NCBI GenBank assembly: GCA_037137375.1
Contig: JBAXKJ010000007.1
Span: forward strand, 62,001-126,000
Origin: CAINVV01 sp037137375
GTDB lineage: Bacteria; Bacteroidota; Bacteroidia; Bacteroidales; Prolixibacteraceae
Reading direction: 5' to 3'
Length of the DNA: 64,000 nucleotides
The position numbers and the translations under genes are program-made. Below, in pieces: positions 10,448 through 21,100 of this stretch (position 1 is the first letter of the stretch; each line of letters opens with the position of its first letter). The notes beneath the pieces were generated by a model. It was given only the letters and a program-made list of their open reading frames with translations. It ran no database searches and was not told the origin of the DNA.

Positions 10448-10486
10448 TTAAAATTATCTGATTTAATTACTTAAAATTATCTCATT
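10448..10486 (-). promoter_or_regulatory. Direct repeats, candidate hybrid-regulator (AraC-type) binding site upstream of susC
   Basis: Two copies of TTAAAATTATCTSATT lie at 10448-10463 and 10471-10486. They match at 15 of 16 positions and are 23 bp apart, about two helical turns. Same-orientation half-sites with this spacing are what an AraC-type dimer binds. They lie 105-143 bp upstream of the susC start and the only hybrid AraC regulator in the window is nearby. No clear TAnnTTTG box was found between the repeats and the gene. The role is inferred. Confidence 0.45.
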
Positions 10487-10547
10487 CCTGAGACAATATT
10501 TTTCAATATCTATCCAGATTTTTTCAAGATTGTGCCAATCTTACATC

Positions 10548-10577
10548 ATTTTGAAAAATTGGTCATTTTTTCAAAAT
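10548..10577 (-). terminator. AT-rich 11-bp inverted repeat after the GH30-like gene
   Basis: Perfect arms ATTTTGAAAAA (10548-10558) and TTTTTCAAAAT (10567-10577) enclose an 8-nt loop, 40 bp past the stop of the gene ending at 10617. It could end or trim that transcript before the separate susC promoter. The low GC of the stem makes a true terminator uncertain. Confidence 0.3.
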
Positions 10578-10616
10578 TGTTCCTAAAAGTATTTTAACTG
10601 TAAGTATTAAAGGCCA

Positions 10617-12497
10617 CTAATAAAACGTCAGTATTTCACCTGGTTCAATGACGGTTGTTTCGGGAACCTTTGCATTTTGATTGTTGTGATAGGGACTTGT
10701 TCGCTCCACTCCACTGAATTTAATTGGATACCACTGTATATCAAATTCTACCGGCCTCATGGTTGGATTAAGGACAACCAAAGTTTTGCTCTTTTTATCA
10801 GCATAGGCAGTCACGAGCAATGGCGCGGAATCCTGGAGCACTTCGACCCTCTTCATCCCTTTTCGAATATGACGACTAAATGCGCCAAAAGTCCTGAGCT
10901 GAAATCCCGATGCAACAGGCTGCATATCATTGGCGTGGTCCAGCGTAAATAACGTACGCGTGGAAGCAAATGAAGGCTGGGTATAATCCAGCAAAGTCCA
11001 GCAATACATGATGGCAATGGCGTTCAGCTGAGCCATGTTTTTGTGGTACAACATTGCGTACGAAAAGGCAATTTTGTAGGCATCAGTTTGAAGAAAAGGT
11101 GCGTTGATGCATATCTCTGTGGAAATAAAAGGCATTTTTCCAACCAGGTTATTGTAATCCGCTATCTTTTTGTCATAATCATCAGGCGAGAATATAAAGC
11201 CCTGATAATCGTATAGATTAGTCGCTGCAAAATCCAACTTTTCCCATACTCCCGGGTATTGCCGGAAACCTTTGAGAGCATTAATCCCATCCTTCAAAGA
11301 TGAAGGATTATGAGAATGAATTTTAACATTTTTAAATCCATTTGCATCAAGCTGTTGGCGCAAGTTTAAGGTCATATCACGCCAGGTCTCAGGGGTTTGG
11401 GTTACTTCATTCTGAATCCCTACGATTTCAGGTGCTTTCCCTGTCTTTTTCTCAGAGGTCTTGCAATAGTTAACAATGGCCTGTGCATATTTCAGGCTGT
11501 TGAGCTTTCCATCATCATACATGAAAGCAGGAAGAGTCCAAAACTCGAAAATGTCCATCCCTCCCAATGCCCTTATCTTTTTTACATACTCAAAATCAGT
11601 CAGTTCACCGTTAGGAAAGTTATCACCGTAATAATGTGGCAATAAATAAGCAGGATCATCCCAGTTGCTAAAGTCTGCCTTCAGACGAGTACTTATAGGA
11701 TATTCCCGTTGAAGAAGCAGGTTGTATTCTTTGATCAGTTTCCACCATTTTTCTTTGCCAGCCTTGTTTAAAGTCCAATAGGCAGATGGCGACAATATTC
11801 CACCAAATCCAAGAATTTCCTGGAATTCCTTCTCAGAATTAACTCTAATATGAATTTTTTCCCCTTGTCGGGGCCGAAAGATTGTTCCAGCTATGATCCC
11901 TTTCCCTGTATATTTAAGCTGATGGCGGGTTAGATCGAATAAACAAGGTAATTGTACAATCAATTCATCGTTAACCTTCAGGTTTACCAGTAAATTCGAA
12001 TTGGATTCAAAACTAATTGCAGATATTTTACCAGAATATTTGGTCTTCGTCTCAATGAATTTTTTTTGCGGATACCGGTCAACTTTAATCTTTTTCGTAT
12101 CCACATCCACTTCATTGAAGCCGAAAGAATCATAGTAACGTTGTGTAAGGACTATTTCTTCCCTGTTGATTTTAATCGTTATTCCACCTTTGGAACCGGT
12201 GAAAATCCACTCAATAGTGCCATCTTCGGGGGGTAAATCCTTAAACTGAATGGTTCGGACAAAGAATGCCGGAAGTATTTCCTCCGGGTATACTGAGGCA
12301 TTTTGAACTGACCCTCCCCATATTTTTACTTTTTCCTCTCCAACTGAGAAATCGGAGAATTTTTCAAATCCATCTCCGGGAACTATCTTGTTTCCGTCCA
12401 GTTTGACCTCATTCACAATAACCATAGGCCAGCTTTGTTGACCTCTTGTAATAGAAAACAGGAAACAGACAAGGAAAGGAATCAGAAAGAATCGCAT
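10617..12497 (-). CDS. Secreted GH30-like glycoside hydrolase
   Basis: This is a 626-residue exported protein (signal peptide to about residue 19, ending TRGQ). Residues 20-220 are a beta-rich non-catalytic region. From about residue 225 a (beta/alpha)8 barrel of clan GH-A type starts with RVNSEKEFQEILGFGG, the GH30 opening. Glu364 in VGIQNEV is the likely acid/base and Glu461 in FISTEIC the likely nucleophile, 97 residues apart as expected for GH30. A C-terminal beta domain (GFQLRTFGAFSRHIRKG onward) matches the GH30 side domain. GH30 members cleave beta-glucosidic, beta-xylosidic, beta-galactosidic or beta-fucosidic bonds; which one here is not evident. It starts 25 bp after the upstream beta-propeller gene, so the two are probably co-transcribed. 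Confidence 0.8.
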   Translation of the reverse strand: MRFFLIPFLVCFLFSITRGQQSWPMVIVNEVKLDGNKIVPGDGFEKFSDFSVGEEKVKIWGGSVQNASVYPEEILPAFFVRTIQFKDLPPEDGTIEWIFTGSKGGITIKINREEIVLTQRYYDSFGFNEVDVDTKKIKVDRYPQKKFIETKTKYSGKISAISFESNSNLLVNLKVNDELIVQLPCLFDLTRHQLKYTGKGIIAGTIFRPRQGEKIHIRVNSEKEFQEILGFGGILSPSAYWTLNKAGKEKWWKLIKEYNLLLQREYPISTRLKADFSNWDDPAYLLPHYYGDNFPNGELTDFEYVKKIRALGGMDIFEFWTLPAFMYDDGKLNSLKYAQAIVNYCKTSEKKTGKAPEIVGIQNEVTQTPETWRDMTLNLRQQLDANGFKNVKIHSHNPSSLKDGINALKGFRQYPGVWEKLDFAATNLYDYQGFIFSPDDYDKKIADYNNLVGKMPFISTEICINAPFLQTDAYKIAFSYAMLYHKNMAQLNAIAIMYCWTLLDYTQPSFASTRTLFTLDHANDMQPVASGFQLRTFGAFSRHIRKGMKRVEVLQDSAPLLVTAYADKKSKTLVVLNPTMRPVEFDIQWYPIKFSGVERTSPYHNNQNAKVPETTVIEPGEILTFY

Positions 12498-12522
12498 ATC
12501 TTATATATTCTTTGAATAGTTT

Positions 12523-13782
12523 CTATTTCTTGTTGCCAATGATCCCGGAGATATCGATCATGTAAACTCTTCTTCCTGTTCCCTCATGCGTAGATTCAAA
12601 AAATACCGTCTTACCGTCTCTTGAGCTCCATGGATGCAAATCACAGCGCCATTCAGGATTATTATAAACAGGTGGAGAATGGAATTTTCCCAGAACCACC
12701 TTTCGATTGGTAGGTACATGGTAAAGGTATAAACTTTGTAACCGGGCATTTGTTTCAGGATAAGTATCGCATAAAATCCATTCATTGTTTGTTCCCGGTA
12801 TATAAGTACAATGTCCGTTTGTGGGCATAAGTTCCTCACCTATGACACTAATATCTTTTGATTTATCCTTGAACAGATAGAAGCGCTCTTTCATTCCAAC
12901 CGGCTGGGTGAACATGGTTACGTGATTGTTGTCTCTCCAGATAAAATGAGAGGTCTTTCCGGAGCCGTCAAGAACATACAAATCTGTACCATCCATTTTT
13001 GCAGTAAACATTCGGGTTTCGAAAGGGGTATTCGGCTTTGTATGCCAGCGATGAAGAAAAATAAATCGTGATCCGTCAGGACTAATCAAAAGGTGATTGA
13101 ACCAATGGTAATACAATTGAAAATTAACTCCTTCCATTGGAATACCAACAATTTGAGCCGGCGTTATCAACAACTTTGACTCTCCCGATTTAAGATCTAT
13201 TCTGTAAATTCCGGTGTTGTCAGGTGCCTGAACATTCAAGGTCTTATCTATTACACCAACGTATCCATAACCTGGCCGACGAATCTGCAGTCTGGCGAAA
13301 TCGAGTCCAAGTGCAGTTCTCCCATCGGGCGAAAGGGTGTACACAGGCTTTGGAAGTGTCCGAACCTTCATGGTTTTAATATTGATAATATGGGACACAA
13401 AATGATCGCCCTCCCTGTCATTCCAAATTACTTCATCCGGTGATCCGGGAACAAATTGCAACATACACCCTTGTTGCCAGCACCAAGCTCTGGATTCTCC
13501 AAGCGTTGTCCAAAGGTTTCCCTTCTTTAAATCAATCATTCCTACCTGGATAACGTCTTCAGGGGCAGGCGTCCGGTGCTCAAAATTTGTGCGCATTGCC
13601 AACACATAACGATCTTTGGGATCAGACAATAATTTGTCATAATATCCAAACCAATAATAATGTCCGTCGCCAGGTGAAATAGCGATTGCAGACAGTTCCT
13701 TTACCTGAGGCTTTGCATCAACCAGCATATTCAGGCAAACAAACCAGGTTGTAAGCATTAAAAACGCATAAAATTTTTTCAT
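12523..13782 (-). CDS. Exported beta-propeller protein, oligogalacturonate-lyase-like fold
   Basis: This is a 419-residue protein with a signal peptide (cleaved near LVDAKPQ). It shows repeated propeller strands with TolB/PD40-like motifs: YTLSPDGRTAL, HLLISPDGSRFIFLHRW and SSRDGKTVFFESTHEG. The pattern NGHCTYIPG followed by WILCDTYPE, and the conserved His-rich loops, recall the PL22 oligogalacturonate lyase superfamily, whose active site uses propeller histidines and a metal. Uronate-lyase activity is possible but not demonstrated; a scaffold or binding role is equally open. It lies 136 bp after the hybrid regulator and 25 bp before the GH30-like gene. Confidence 0.7.
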   Translation of the reverse strand: MKKFYAFLMLTTWFVCLNMLVDAKPQVKELSAIAISPGDGHYYWFGYYDKLLSDPKDRYVLAMRTNFEHRTPAPEDVIQVGMIDLKKGNLWTTLGESRAWCWQQGCMLQFVPGSPDEVIWNDREGDHFVSHIINIKTMKVRTLPKPVYTLSPDGRTALGLDFARLQIRRPGYGYVGVIDKTLNVQAPDNTGIYRIDLKSGESKLLITPAQIVGIPMEGVNFQLYYHWFNHLLISPDGSRFIFLHRWHTKPNTPFETRMFTAKMDGTDLYVLDGSGKTSHFIWRDNNHVTMFTQPVGMKERFYLFKDKSKDISVIGEELMPTNGHCTYIPGTNNEWILCDTYPETNARLQSLYLYHVPTNRKVVLGKFHSPPVYNNPEWRCDLHPWSSRDGKTVFFESTHEGTGRRVYMIDISGIIGNKK

Positions 13783-13909
13783 GATTGATGATTAGTTTAA
13801 AATAATTTCAACTTTTATAAGGTTGCGATCCTTTTCCGATAATCAGTGCACTAAAACACACAACAAGAGCCCGCGGTTGTTTTGATTTAGCCGGAATTAA
13901 AAACATACT

Positions 13910-13917
13910 CAAAAATA
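13910..13917 (-). promoter_or_regulatory. Candidate -7 box for the propeller/GH30 pair
   Basis: On the minus strand this reads TATTTTTG, matching the Bacteroidota TAnnTTTG consensus, immediately past the end of the hybrid regulator gene and about 130 bp upstream of the propeller gene. No good -33 partner was seen. Confidence 0.25.
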
Positions 13918-13918
13918 A

Positions 13919-16900
13919 CTATTTAACTTTTGAATGCGAATTCGAGGCCATAAATTCAGAGGGAGTCACATTTTTTTCCTGTTTGAAGGCCGTACTAAAA
14001 TAGGATTGCGAGCTAAATCCTGTCATGTCACTAATTTCACTCAAGGTGTATTTTCCGGTAGCCATCAGTTCTATCGACTTATTGATTCTGAATTTGCGGA
14101 TATACGCCACAGGAGAAAGACTCGTCAAACTCAAGAACTTGCGATAGAAACTCGAGCGGCCCATGTTTAAACTTTTAGCCAGCATGGAAATATCCAAATC
14201 AGTATTGGACAACTCCTTTTCAACAACAGCATTTAATCTAGTTAGGAAACTGAGATCCAAATGATTAATCTCAATCTTATTCAGATTTGGCATCATCCCG
14301 TTGAGAAAGGTTTTCTGAATCCTCATACGGTTTTTCAATTGGCCGTCAATGGCTGCCACAAGATAATTCAGATCAAATGGTTTGGGAATATAAAAATCTG
14401 CCCCTGATTGCATCCCTGCAATCTTACTGGAAGTCTCACTCTTTGCGGTCAGAAGAATCAGTGGAATGTGACAAAATTCCTTATTTTCTTTGATTCTTTT
14501 TGTCAATTCGTACCCATCCATTTTAGGCATCATGATATCTGAAATAACAATATCCGGATAATGCTGAATGACCATTTTTAATCCCGTTTCACCATCATGC
14601 GCCGAAATAACCTTATAGTATTTTTTAAGACTGTCTACCAGGAAATTGTTCAATTGAGGATCATCTTCGACAACCAGTACGGTCTTATCAAAATCGGATG
14701 GAATAACCTGTTCATTCAAAGTCTCAGAATCATAACTGAGTGAATTCATTCTTCCTTCGATCAGGCCATTATCTGCGTTGATAGGAACTGCAAAATCCTT
14801 TGTTTCGAAGACGGATCGATCGTACGGCAAAATAAAAGAGAAGGTTGAACCCAGGTCCAGCTTACTTTCCATGCGTATTCGCCCTTTATGCAATTCAACC
14901 AGCGACTTGGTAAAATTGAGGCCGATACCGGTTCCTGAGTAGTCGGGTTGGGTTCTGCCGTCTGATTCAATTTGTTTATATCTGTCAAAAATGGTATCCC
15001 ATTCCTTTTCCTCAATCCCAGTCCCATGATCTGATATAGAAATTTCAACATAATCGACCAGTTGAAACTCAACTTTCGACACGTACCGCGCTCTCGCCTT
15101 TTCACCCGAAATCTTTCTAATAACGACGTCTATTCTTCCTCCTTTGTCAGAATGTTTGATGGCGTTGGAAATAAGATTACTCAAGATTTTCTCAAGCTTA
15201 TCTTTGTCAAACCAGAAAATGAAACTGTTCTCCTCCATCACATCAATCCGGATCTCCTTCTCTCTGGCATACAGACTGAAAAGCTCTACAATTTTCAGCA
15301 CCACTTCGTTAAAATTTTCATTTTCAAGCCATAATGAAAGAGTCTCACTTTCAATCTTCTTGAAGGTCAGCAGTTGGTTGATCAGTCTAAGGAGACGATA
15401 AACATTGATATCCAGACTCTGCACATATTCCTTCAGTTTCGGACTTAATTTTTCCTGTTGCGAAAGTTGCGTAACGAGACCGTAGATCAAGGTCAACGGG
15501 GTTCGTAACTCATGCGAAATATTGGTGAAAAATTTCTGTTTCATCCCATTAATTTCACGTTCCCGCAGATGCTCATAATGTTCATTTTCAAGATTTTTCT
15601 TGTAGATAAAGGTGTTGATCCGTAACCTGATAATGATGAAGATGATGGAAGCAAGCAGGAGAATATAAAAGGTCCAGGCCCAATAGGAAAACCAGGGCGC
15701 GGGCATCACGTGAATGATTAGTTCTGCCTGGTTCTTTGCCCATTCGCCGGCCCTGTTTTTTGCCTTTACTTTGAATACATAAGTTCCTCTGGAGAGATTG
15801 GAATAAGTTACACGACGCTGATTTCCAACATTGTACCAATCCTTGTCAAAACCTTCCAGCATATAATAATACTGTAAGGTACCCGGAGAGAGATAGTCAA
15901 GGCCAACATATTCAATACTAAATAGTTTATCCTGATAGGTTAAGGTTATTTCATGCGTTAAGGGCAATGCTTGCCTCAACATTTTATCGTTCTCCTTCGG
16001 GATCACCAATTTATTAAGGATATATAGTTTCTCGAGTATTATTTCGGGAGATTCAATACCACCGGCGTACATCTCAGATGGCATGAAATAGGTCAGACCT
16101 GAATTTCCACCGAAATAGATGACCCCATCTTTTGCTTTAAGGGAAGACTTTTCGTGGAATTGATAATTATTGATTCCATCATTGATCGAAAATGTCTGGA
16201 TGCTATTATCTGCAGCATTTAGCCTCGCTAAACCATAGGATGTGCTCAGCCAGAGATTTCCGTTATTATCCTCCTCAATACCAACAATATCGCCACTTGG
16301 CAATCCGTCGGAGACACCAAAATTCTTAAACTCATGGGCAGTAAGGTCGTAGGAAAATAATCCATAATTATAGGTGCCGAGCCATAAATGCTGTCTTTCC
16401 TGGCAGTGTAAAGTGATCGAATAATCACTACCTGGAGGAGCTCCCTCCTTTTTGAATTCTAATTTTCGCGCCGCAAAAGTATTGACATCGAGAATATAAA
16501 TACCCCCACCGAAACTACTGAATAAAATTTCATTCCGATTTAACCTGATAATTTTGGTAATATTCAATCCGAAGTTTTCGTCCTGTTTGATCAATTTCCC
16601 ATTCAAATCGAAAATTAAAAGTCCTTGTCTGTCTGTTCCTGCGAAAATCTGATTATTTACCTGAAGAATTGTGACGACTCCATTATTTGGTTCAGGGACG
16701 GAGAGTGTTTTGAACGCCTTGGTTTCCGGCAAGAAAAGCTGCAAACCATAATGGTGACCGATCCAATAATGATTAAGGGAGTCAACATAAATACTTCTTA
16801 TGTAAGGATAGCCTAATTTACTATTTTGTTGATTATAATTTTGATAGGCTTTGCTTTTTGGATCATAGACGTAAAAACCGTTTTCCCGGGTGGCGATGAT

Positions 16901-18082
16901 CAATTTTTCTGTTTTATCCTGGGCTATACCCGTCACAAATTTATTTCGGGTGATTTGGTTCAGCAGTGGATCAAAATTGAAATTCTTAGCCTTTTTAAAG
17001 GAAACATCCAGACCCGCATCAAAAGAGGCTAACCAAACATTTCCGGAACGATCGGCATAATAGTTGAGATAGGAATTGGAATGTATTTCACTTGATACAT
17101 CACTTAAAAAATGTTGTTTCAAGGTATTTCGGGATTTATCATAAACATAAATGCCTGATCTGTATGTTCCAATCCAATAAACAAATGGTTCCTTTTCCAT
17201 AACAAACCAAATCTCAGTACCTTCAAGCCCTTTGCTGAGCGTCGAAAATTCAGCAGGGAAAACAAATTTCTTTTGCTTTGTCTCAAAATAGTAGACTCCA
17301 TTTTTTGTAGACAGGATCAGCAGTTCGTCAGATAATTGGAAGATGGATTGAACAGAATTATTAGATCTATTTGCATTTTTATCAGGTAACAAATAAAAAT
17401 CGAAAGAATCGTTTTTCTCGTCATAACAACCAATTTCTGAATTATTGTCGAAGCTACACCAAAGCTTCCCTGAATTATCAAAAAATAGTTTATTGAGCAT
17501 GAATTGTGCCGGCAAATTCTTTCCGAGCTTTTCAAGTTTATTCTCACCCGGCTTAAACCTCCAGATACCCTCCGAAGTAGCAAGATAGACCAGGTCGTTT
17601 TTCTCCGTAATCGACTTGATTGCAACATTATTCAGCTTGGGAAACGGATTTTCAAAAATATCGAGCTTGTCATTGTAAACATTAAGTCCGGTAGCTGATC
17701 CTACATAAATTAATCCTTTCTCGGTACAATGAATCGAGAATAGATGATTGGAATTAAGCGAGGTACTGTCTTTGGGATTATAAAAATAATGGGTAAACTC
17801 ACTTCCGTTGAACCGGTTTAGTCCGCGCATGGTTGCTACCCAAATATATCCCAACTGATCTTGCGTAATCTCCGAAACATTCAGATTGGACAGACCATCC
17901 TTGATAGATAAATTTTTTAATTGTAATCCTGAAAAGCCAAAACAATTTCCTCCTGCCTGAAAAAGGAAAAGAAAAAATAGAAGCTTACTGATTTTTAATA
18001 GTTTATTACGCAAATTTTGCAATTTAGTCTGGTCTTTATAAAAGTAATTGCACAATAACTTAAACCCAAAGTTAGTATTCAA
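13919..18082 (-). CDS. Hybrid two-component system sensor/AraC-type regulator (HTCS)
   Basis: A single 1387-residue protein joins all parts of a two-component system. A signal/anchor segment (residues 25-50) is followed by a periplasmic two-propeller sensor of Reg_prop repeats (about 55-690, e.g. DQLGYIWVATMRGLNRF), a Y_Y_Y domain (about 695-790), a membrane helix (799-819), HisKA with phospho-acceptor His857 (NISHELRTPL), HATPase, a receiver with Asp1182 (VISDIMMPKMDG) and a C-terminal AraC helix-turn-helix (about 1285-1380). Such proteins bind an oligosaccharide in the periplasm and activate the cognate PUL. No ATG lies before the signal segment: the start is a TTG at 18082 or another rare codon. 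It begins 18 bp after the stop of the preceding enzyme gene, so it is at the end of the enzyme operon. Confidence 0.95.
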   Translation of the reverse strand: MNTNFGFKLLCNYFYKDQTKLQNLRNKLLKISKLLFFLFLFQAGGNCFGFSGLQLKNLSIKDGLSNLNVSEITQDQLGYIWVATMRGLNRFNGSEFTHYFYNPKDSTSLNSNHLFSIHCTEKGLIYVGSATGLNVYNDKLDIFENPFPKLNNVAIKSITEKNDLVYLATSEGIWRFKPGENKLEKLGKNLPAQFMLNKLFFDNSGKLWCSFDNNSEIGCYDEKNDSFDFYLLPDKNANRSNNSVQSIFQLSDELLILSTKNGVYYFETKQKKFVFPAEFSTLSKGLEGTEIWFVMEKEPFVYWIGTYRSGIYVYDKSRNTLKQHFLSDVSSEIHSNSYLNYYADRSGNVWLASFDAGLDVSFKKAKNFNFDPLLNQITRNKFVTGIAQDKTEKLIIATRENGFYVYDPKSKAYQNYNQQNSKLGYPYIRSIYVDSLNHYWIGHHYGLQLFLPETKAFKTLSVPEPNNGVVTILQVNNQIFAGTDRQGLLIFDLNGKLIKQDENFGLNITKIIRLNRNEILFSSFGGGIYILDVNTFAARKLEFKKEGAPPGSDYSITLHCQERQHLWLGTYNYGLFSYDLTAHEFKNFGVSDGLPSGDIVGIEEDNNGNLWLSTSYGLARLNAADNSIQTFSINDGINNYQFHEKSSLKAKDGVIYFGGNSGLTYFMPSEMYAGGIESPEIILEKLYILNKLVIPKENDKMLRQALPLTHEITLTYQDKLFSIEYVGLDYLSPGTLQYYYMLEGFDKDWYNVGNQRRVTYSNLSRGTYVFKVKAKNRAGEWAKNQAELIIHVMPAPWFSYWAWTFYILLLASIIFIIIRLRINTFIYKKNLENEHYEHLREREINGMKQKFFTNISHELRTPLTLIYGLVTQLSQQEKLSPKLKEYVQSLDINVYRLLRLINQLLTFKKIESETLSLWLENENFNEVVLKIVELFSLYAREKEIRIDVMEENSFIFWFDKDKLEKILSNLISNAIKHSDKGGRIDVVIRKISGEKARARYVSKVEFQLVDYVEISISDHGTGIEEKEWDTIFDRYKQIESDGRTQPDYSGTGIGLNFTKSLVELHKGRIRMESKLDLGSTFSFILPYDRSVFETKDFAVPINADNGLIEGRMNSLSYDSETLNEQVIPSDFDKTVLVVEDDPQLNNFLVDSLKKYYKVISAHDGETGLKMVIQHYPDIVISDIMMPKMDGYELTKRIKENKEFCHIPLILLTAKSETSSKIAGMQSGADFYIPKPFDLNYLVAAIDGQLKNRMRIQKTFLNGMMPNLNKIEINHLDLSFLTRLNAVVEKELSNTDLDISMLAKSLNMGRSSFYRKFLSLTSLSPVAYIRKFRINKSIELMATGKYTLSEISDMTGFSSQSYFSTAFKQEKNVTPSEFMASNSHSKVK

Positions 18083-18100
18083 ATCGATTCCGTCAATCCT

Positions 18101-21100
18101 TCAAATCTTAATTAATTTCTGTTTGAAGATGTTCCCTTCTGTGATGATCCAAACGACATATATTCCCTGAGGTAAATCAGCAACTGAAACGCTGTATTCA
18201 TCCTCTTCAGGCAACCTCAATAACCTCATAAGCTGACCATTAAGACCTACGATTCTTATCAGGACCTTTCCCTTTGCCAGGACCCTGATCTTCACCCAAT
18301 CATGCGCCGGATTCGGATAAAGAATATTCCCGGGCAATAAGATAAGATCATTGATACCGGTAACGATGCGCTCAGCAATTTCAATATAATCCAGGTTGAT
18401 TCCTCCTTTATCGATCACAACTTTAAGCTTTCGGAGCCCCGATTTAAAATAGACGTCCTTAAATGAGAACAATCTAAATTGCTGATCGTCACCAGTTCCT
18501 GTGATGACCAAATGATTGGTCAGCGGTTTGTCATTCATTTCCAGGTGGATTTCACCTCCTCCGGCTTTGGATGCAATCAATAAATTGATGTCCATTTTCG
18601 CTGATTTTTTAACATCAACGGTATAGGACAGCCACTCCCCCACCTCCGTCCAGCTAATAAAAAAGCCATGCAAATTATCCGACTTTTTCAGAATATCTAC
18701 CCCATCCGTGCGATATACACCACCACGATTGTTCGGATCGGTATCGTGGTAAGTAATAGCCTCCCCTCCAATGTCATAATCTTCTGCCTCTATCACTCCG
18801 GGTAGGACAGGATTCACACCCAACCAGGGTTTTGGCTCAATTACCATGATGTTTTTCACTGAGCTTTTTGTGCTTTCACTGGCATTATCAACGGCTTCGG
18901 CAGCTAACTGATAACTACCCGCTGCACCTGGAGTCCAATCAAATAAGTAAGGTGAGGCGGAAACCTTTTGAATAAATGAACTATTGGCCAGATAGTTGAC
19001 ATAACTTAATTTTCCATCTGTGTCTTTTGCTTCTGCCAGAATCCGGATGGTTGTCCCGAGAACAACCGTGGTGTCCTTCACCGGAAGGAGCATTTTAACG
19101 ACAGGCTTAAGATTTGTAGCTTTTGTTTGAACGGTTGTCGAAGCAGAAAGCTTGTTGAATGTGGCGGTTACCGTATAGCTACCCGGAACTGTAGTCGAAC
19201 TGGTCAAAATAGTCGCCTGATTTCCATTAACGGTAAAAGAAGGCCTCAGACTTGTAGAAATGGGATGGGAACTTATGGCAAACCAATCGAGTGTTATTTT
19301 TGCATTAGCAGTCGTTCCGGGATCCAATCGCACTGAATTAATGGTACTCTGCGAAATCCAATCAGGCAGATTTCCAAATGTATAAACATTCCAACCCTTT
19401 ATTATCGGGAAAGAAATGACCTTGTTTCCTCCATTGATAAACCAGTAAAGCTGACCGCCAGATGCCAGATCAGAATATAGTCTAAATGCTATGTAGGGAA
19501 GCTGAGACCCATTCAGGCTGCTTCCCACGAAGGATAAATAGGGATCAATTGGAGTCTTCGGCGATACTGTTGCATTGAACCATCCGCCATCAAAATTTAC
19601 ATTGTCCAGGTCATATAGGCCGGTTACGTCCGAGGAGGAATTCATAGGCCAAAATTTCTCGATAGTGCTCACATTATCGGGTGCAGTGTCCCATATCCTC
19701 CCCTCGCCCGTGATTGATATGGCTAATGAATCGGGATTTAAGGGTCTTGATGGATCGCCAACGGAGACACTAATCATGTTTGTCACTTCCGGATCAACAA
19801 ATAAGGAATTGTACTGGGCTGCTATCTGCAAGGGAGTTCCGTCTGGTTGAGAATTAATACTGACTGTTTCACTCCATACACCGGCTAATCCCTTCTTTGA
19901 AATAGCGCGAACGCGAATTTTGCAGGATGTTTCGGAAAGGCTTTTTGTGAAACCGGCTATGGATGTTTTCTCTGTTTGCGACCAATTTGATCCATCCTGA
20001 CTCAGCTGTATTTCGAAATTTGCAAACTGACCCCAATCGTTCCATTTTTGTAAAAGATCCAGCCATATTCTTTCACTCCATTTGACGTTGAGTACCTTCT
20101 TTTCATCAATAAATCCAGTAATTCCGAGCACTTTGGGCGGGGCATAATCATGCGATGTTCCCTGCTGGCTGTAAGGAACTTCCTCGCGTGCGGTCATGAA
20201 ATCCTTGATGGCATCAGCAAATCTTGAATCATTCAGGGGAAATATTGAGCTATTGTCCGGCGCAGTAACCGACCACCATCCCGGAAAAAGGAAATGTACT
20301 TTGTGCTGATAATAGTTGTTAAGTGCATTGATACTCGCCGTGTAAAGCGCCTGAGTTCCGGGATCGGCATTGGGGGCGGTATGCCATTCGAAGATGCCCC
20401 AATCGTCGGCATATTGGGTCATTAAAGCCGGATTGATATCCCCAAATCGGGTAATGCCCACAGTTTTTGATTTTTCCAGCAGGCCCGACCAAATTGTTGA
20501 GGCGGAACTCCTATTCCGGGGCGCTTCTCCAGTAAAATTTGCAAGCGCTTCGCCGGGGATTTGATGCGCATACATGATCGCCCGTGGTAAACCAGTTGAG
20601 GCTATCACTTCAAAAAGATCCCTTACCATGTTGTGGGTCAGGTTCTGACGAAAGCCATAGGCTGGTGCGCTCGGATTTCCAGCCGGGTAAATTCCTCCCT
20701 GATCCGGAATATCATAACTCCATGCTTTCCAGTATTTGTTTTTGGCATCCAAAATACGTGGGGCATCGAAACCTCCGGAACAAAAACCCGTACCGGCCTC
20801 GGGGGTACAATCAAAGTTAACATCTGTAATCGCTTCGGTATAAATATCCAAATCCCAGTATCGCAAGCTCCAGGTAGTGAAATTCGTTCCAAAAAACTGA
20901 TTGAAACTGACCCCGGTTCCATTGTTGTCATCCGGAGTTGGATCATCGTAAAACTGACTTCGCAACGTACCATTAAAACTGATCAAATCTCCGACAATTA
21001 ATTTGGAAGCCCCTTCCCCGGCAAATTTCCCCGAAGAGGCATCATAAAGTCCGGAGTGGCGCAACCAATCGCGGAATTCAGTGATGGCAAATGGACTGTA

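Noticed and set aside
10526..10542. 7-bp hairpin AAGATTG/CAATCTT as a terminator
   Set aside because: No U-run follows on either strand; kept only as part of the AT-rich intergenic region.
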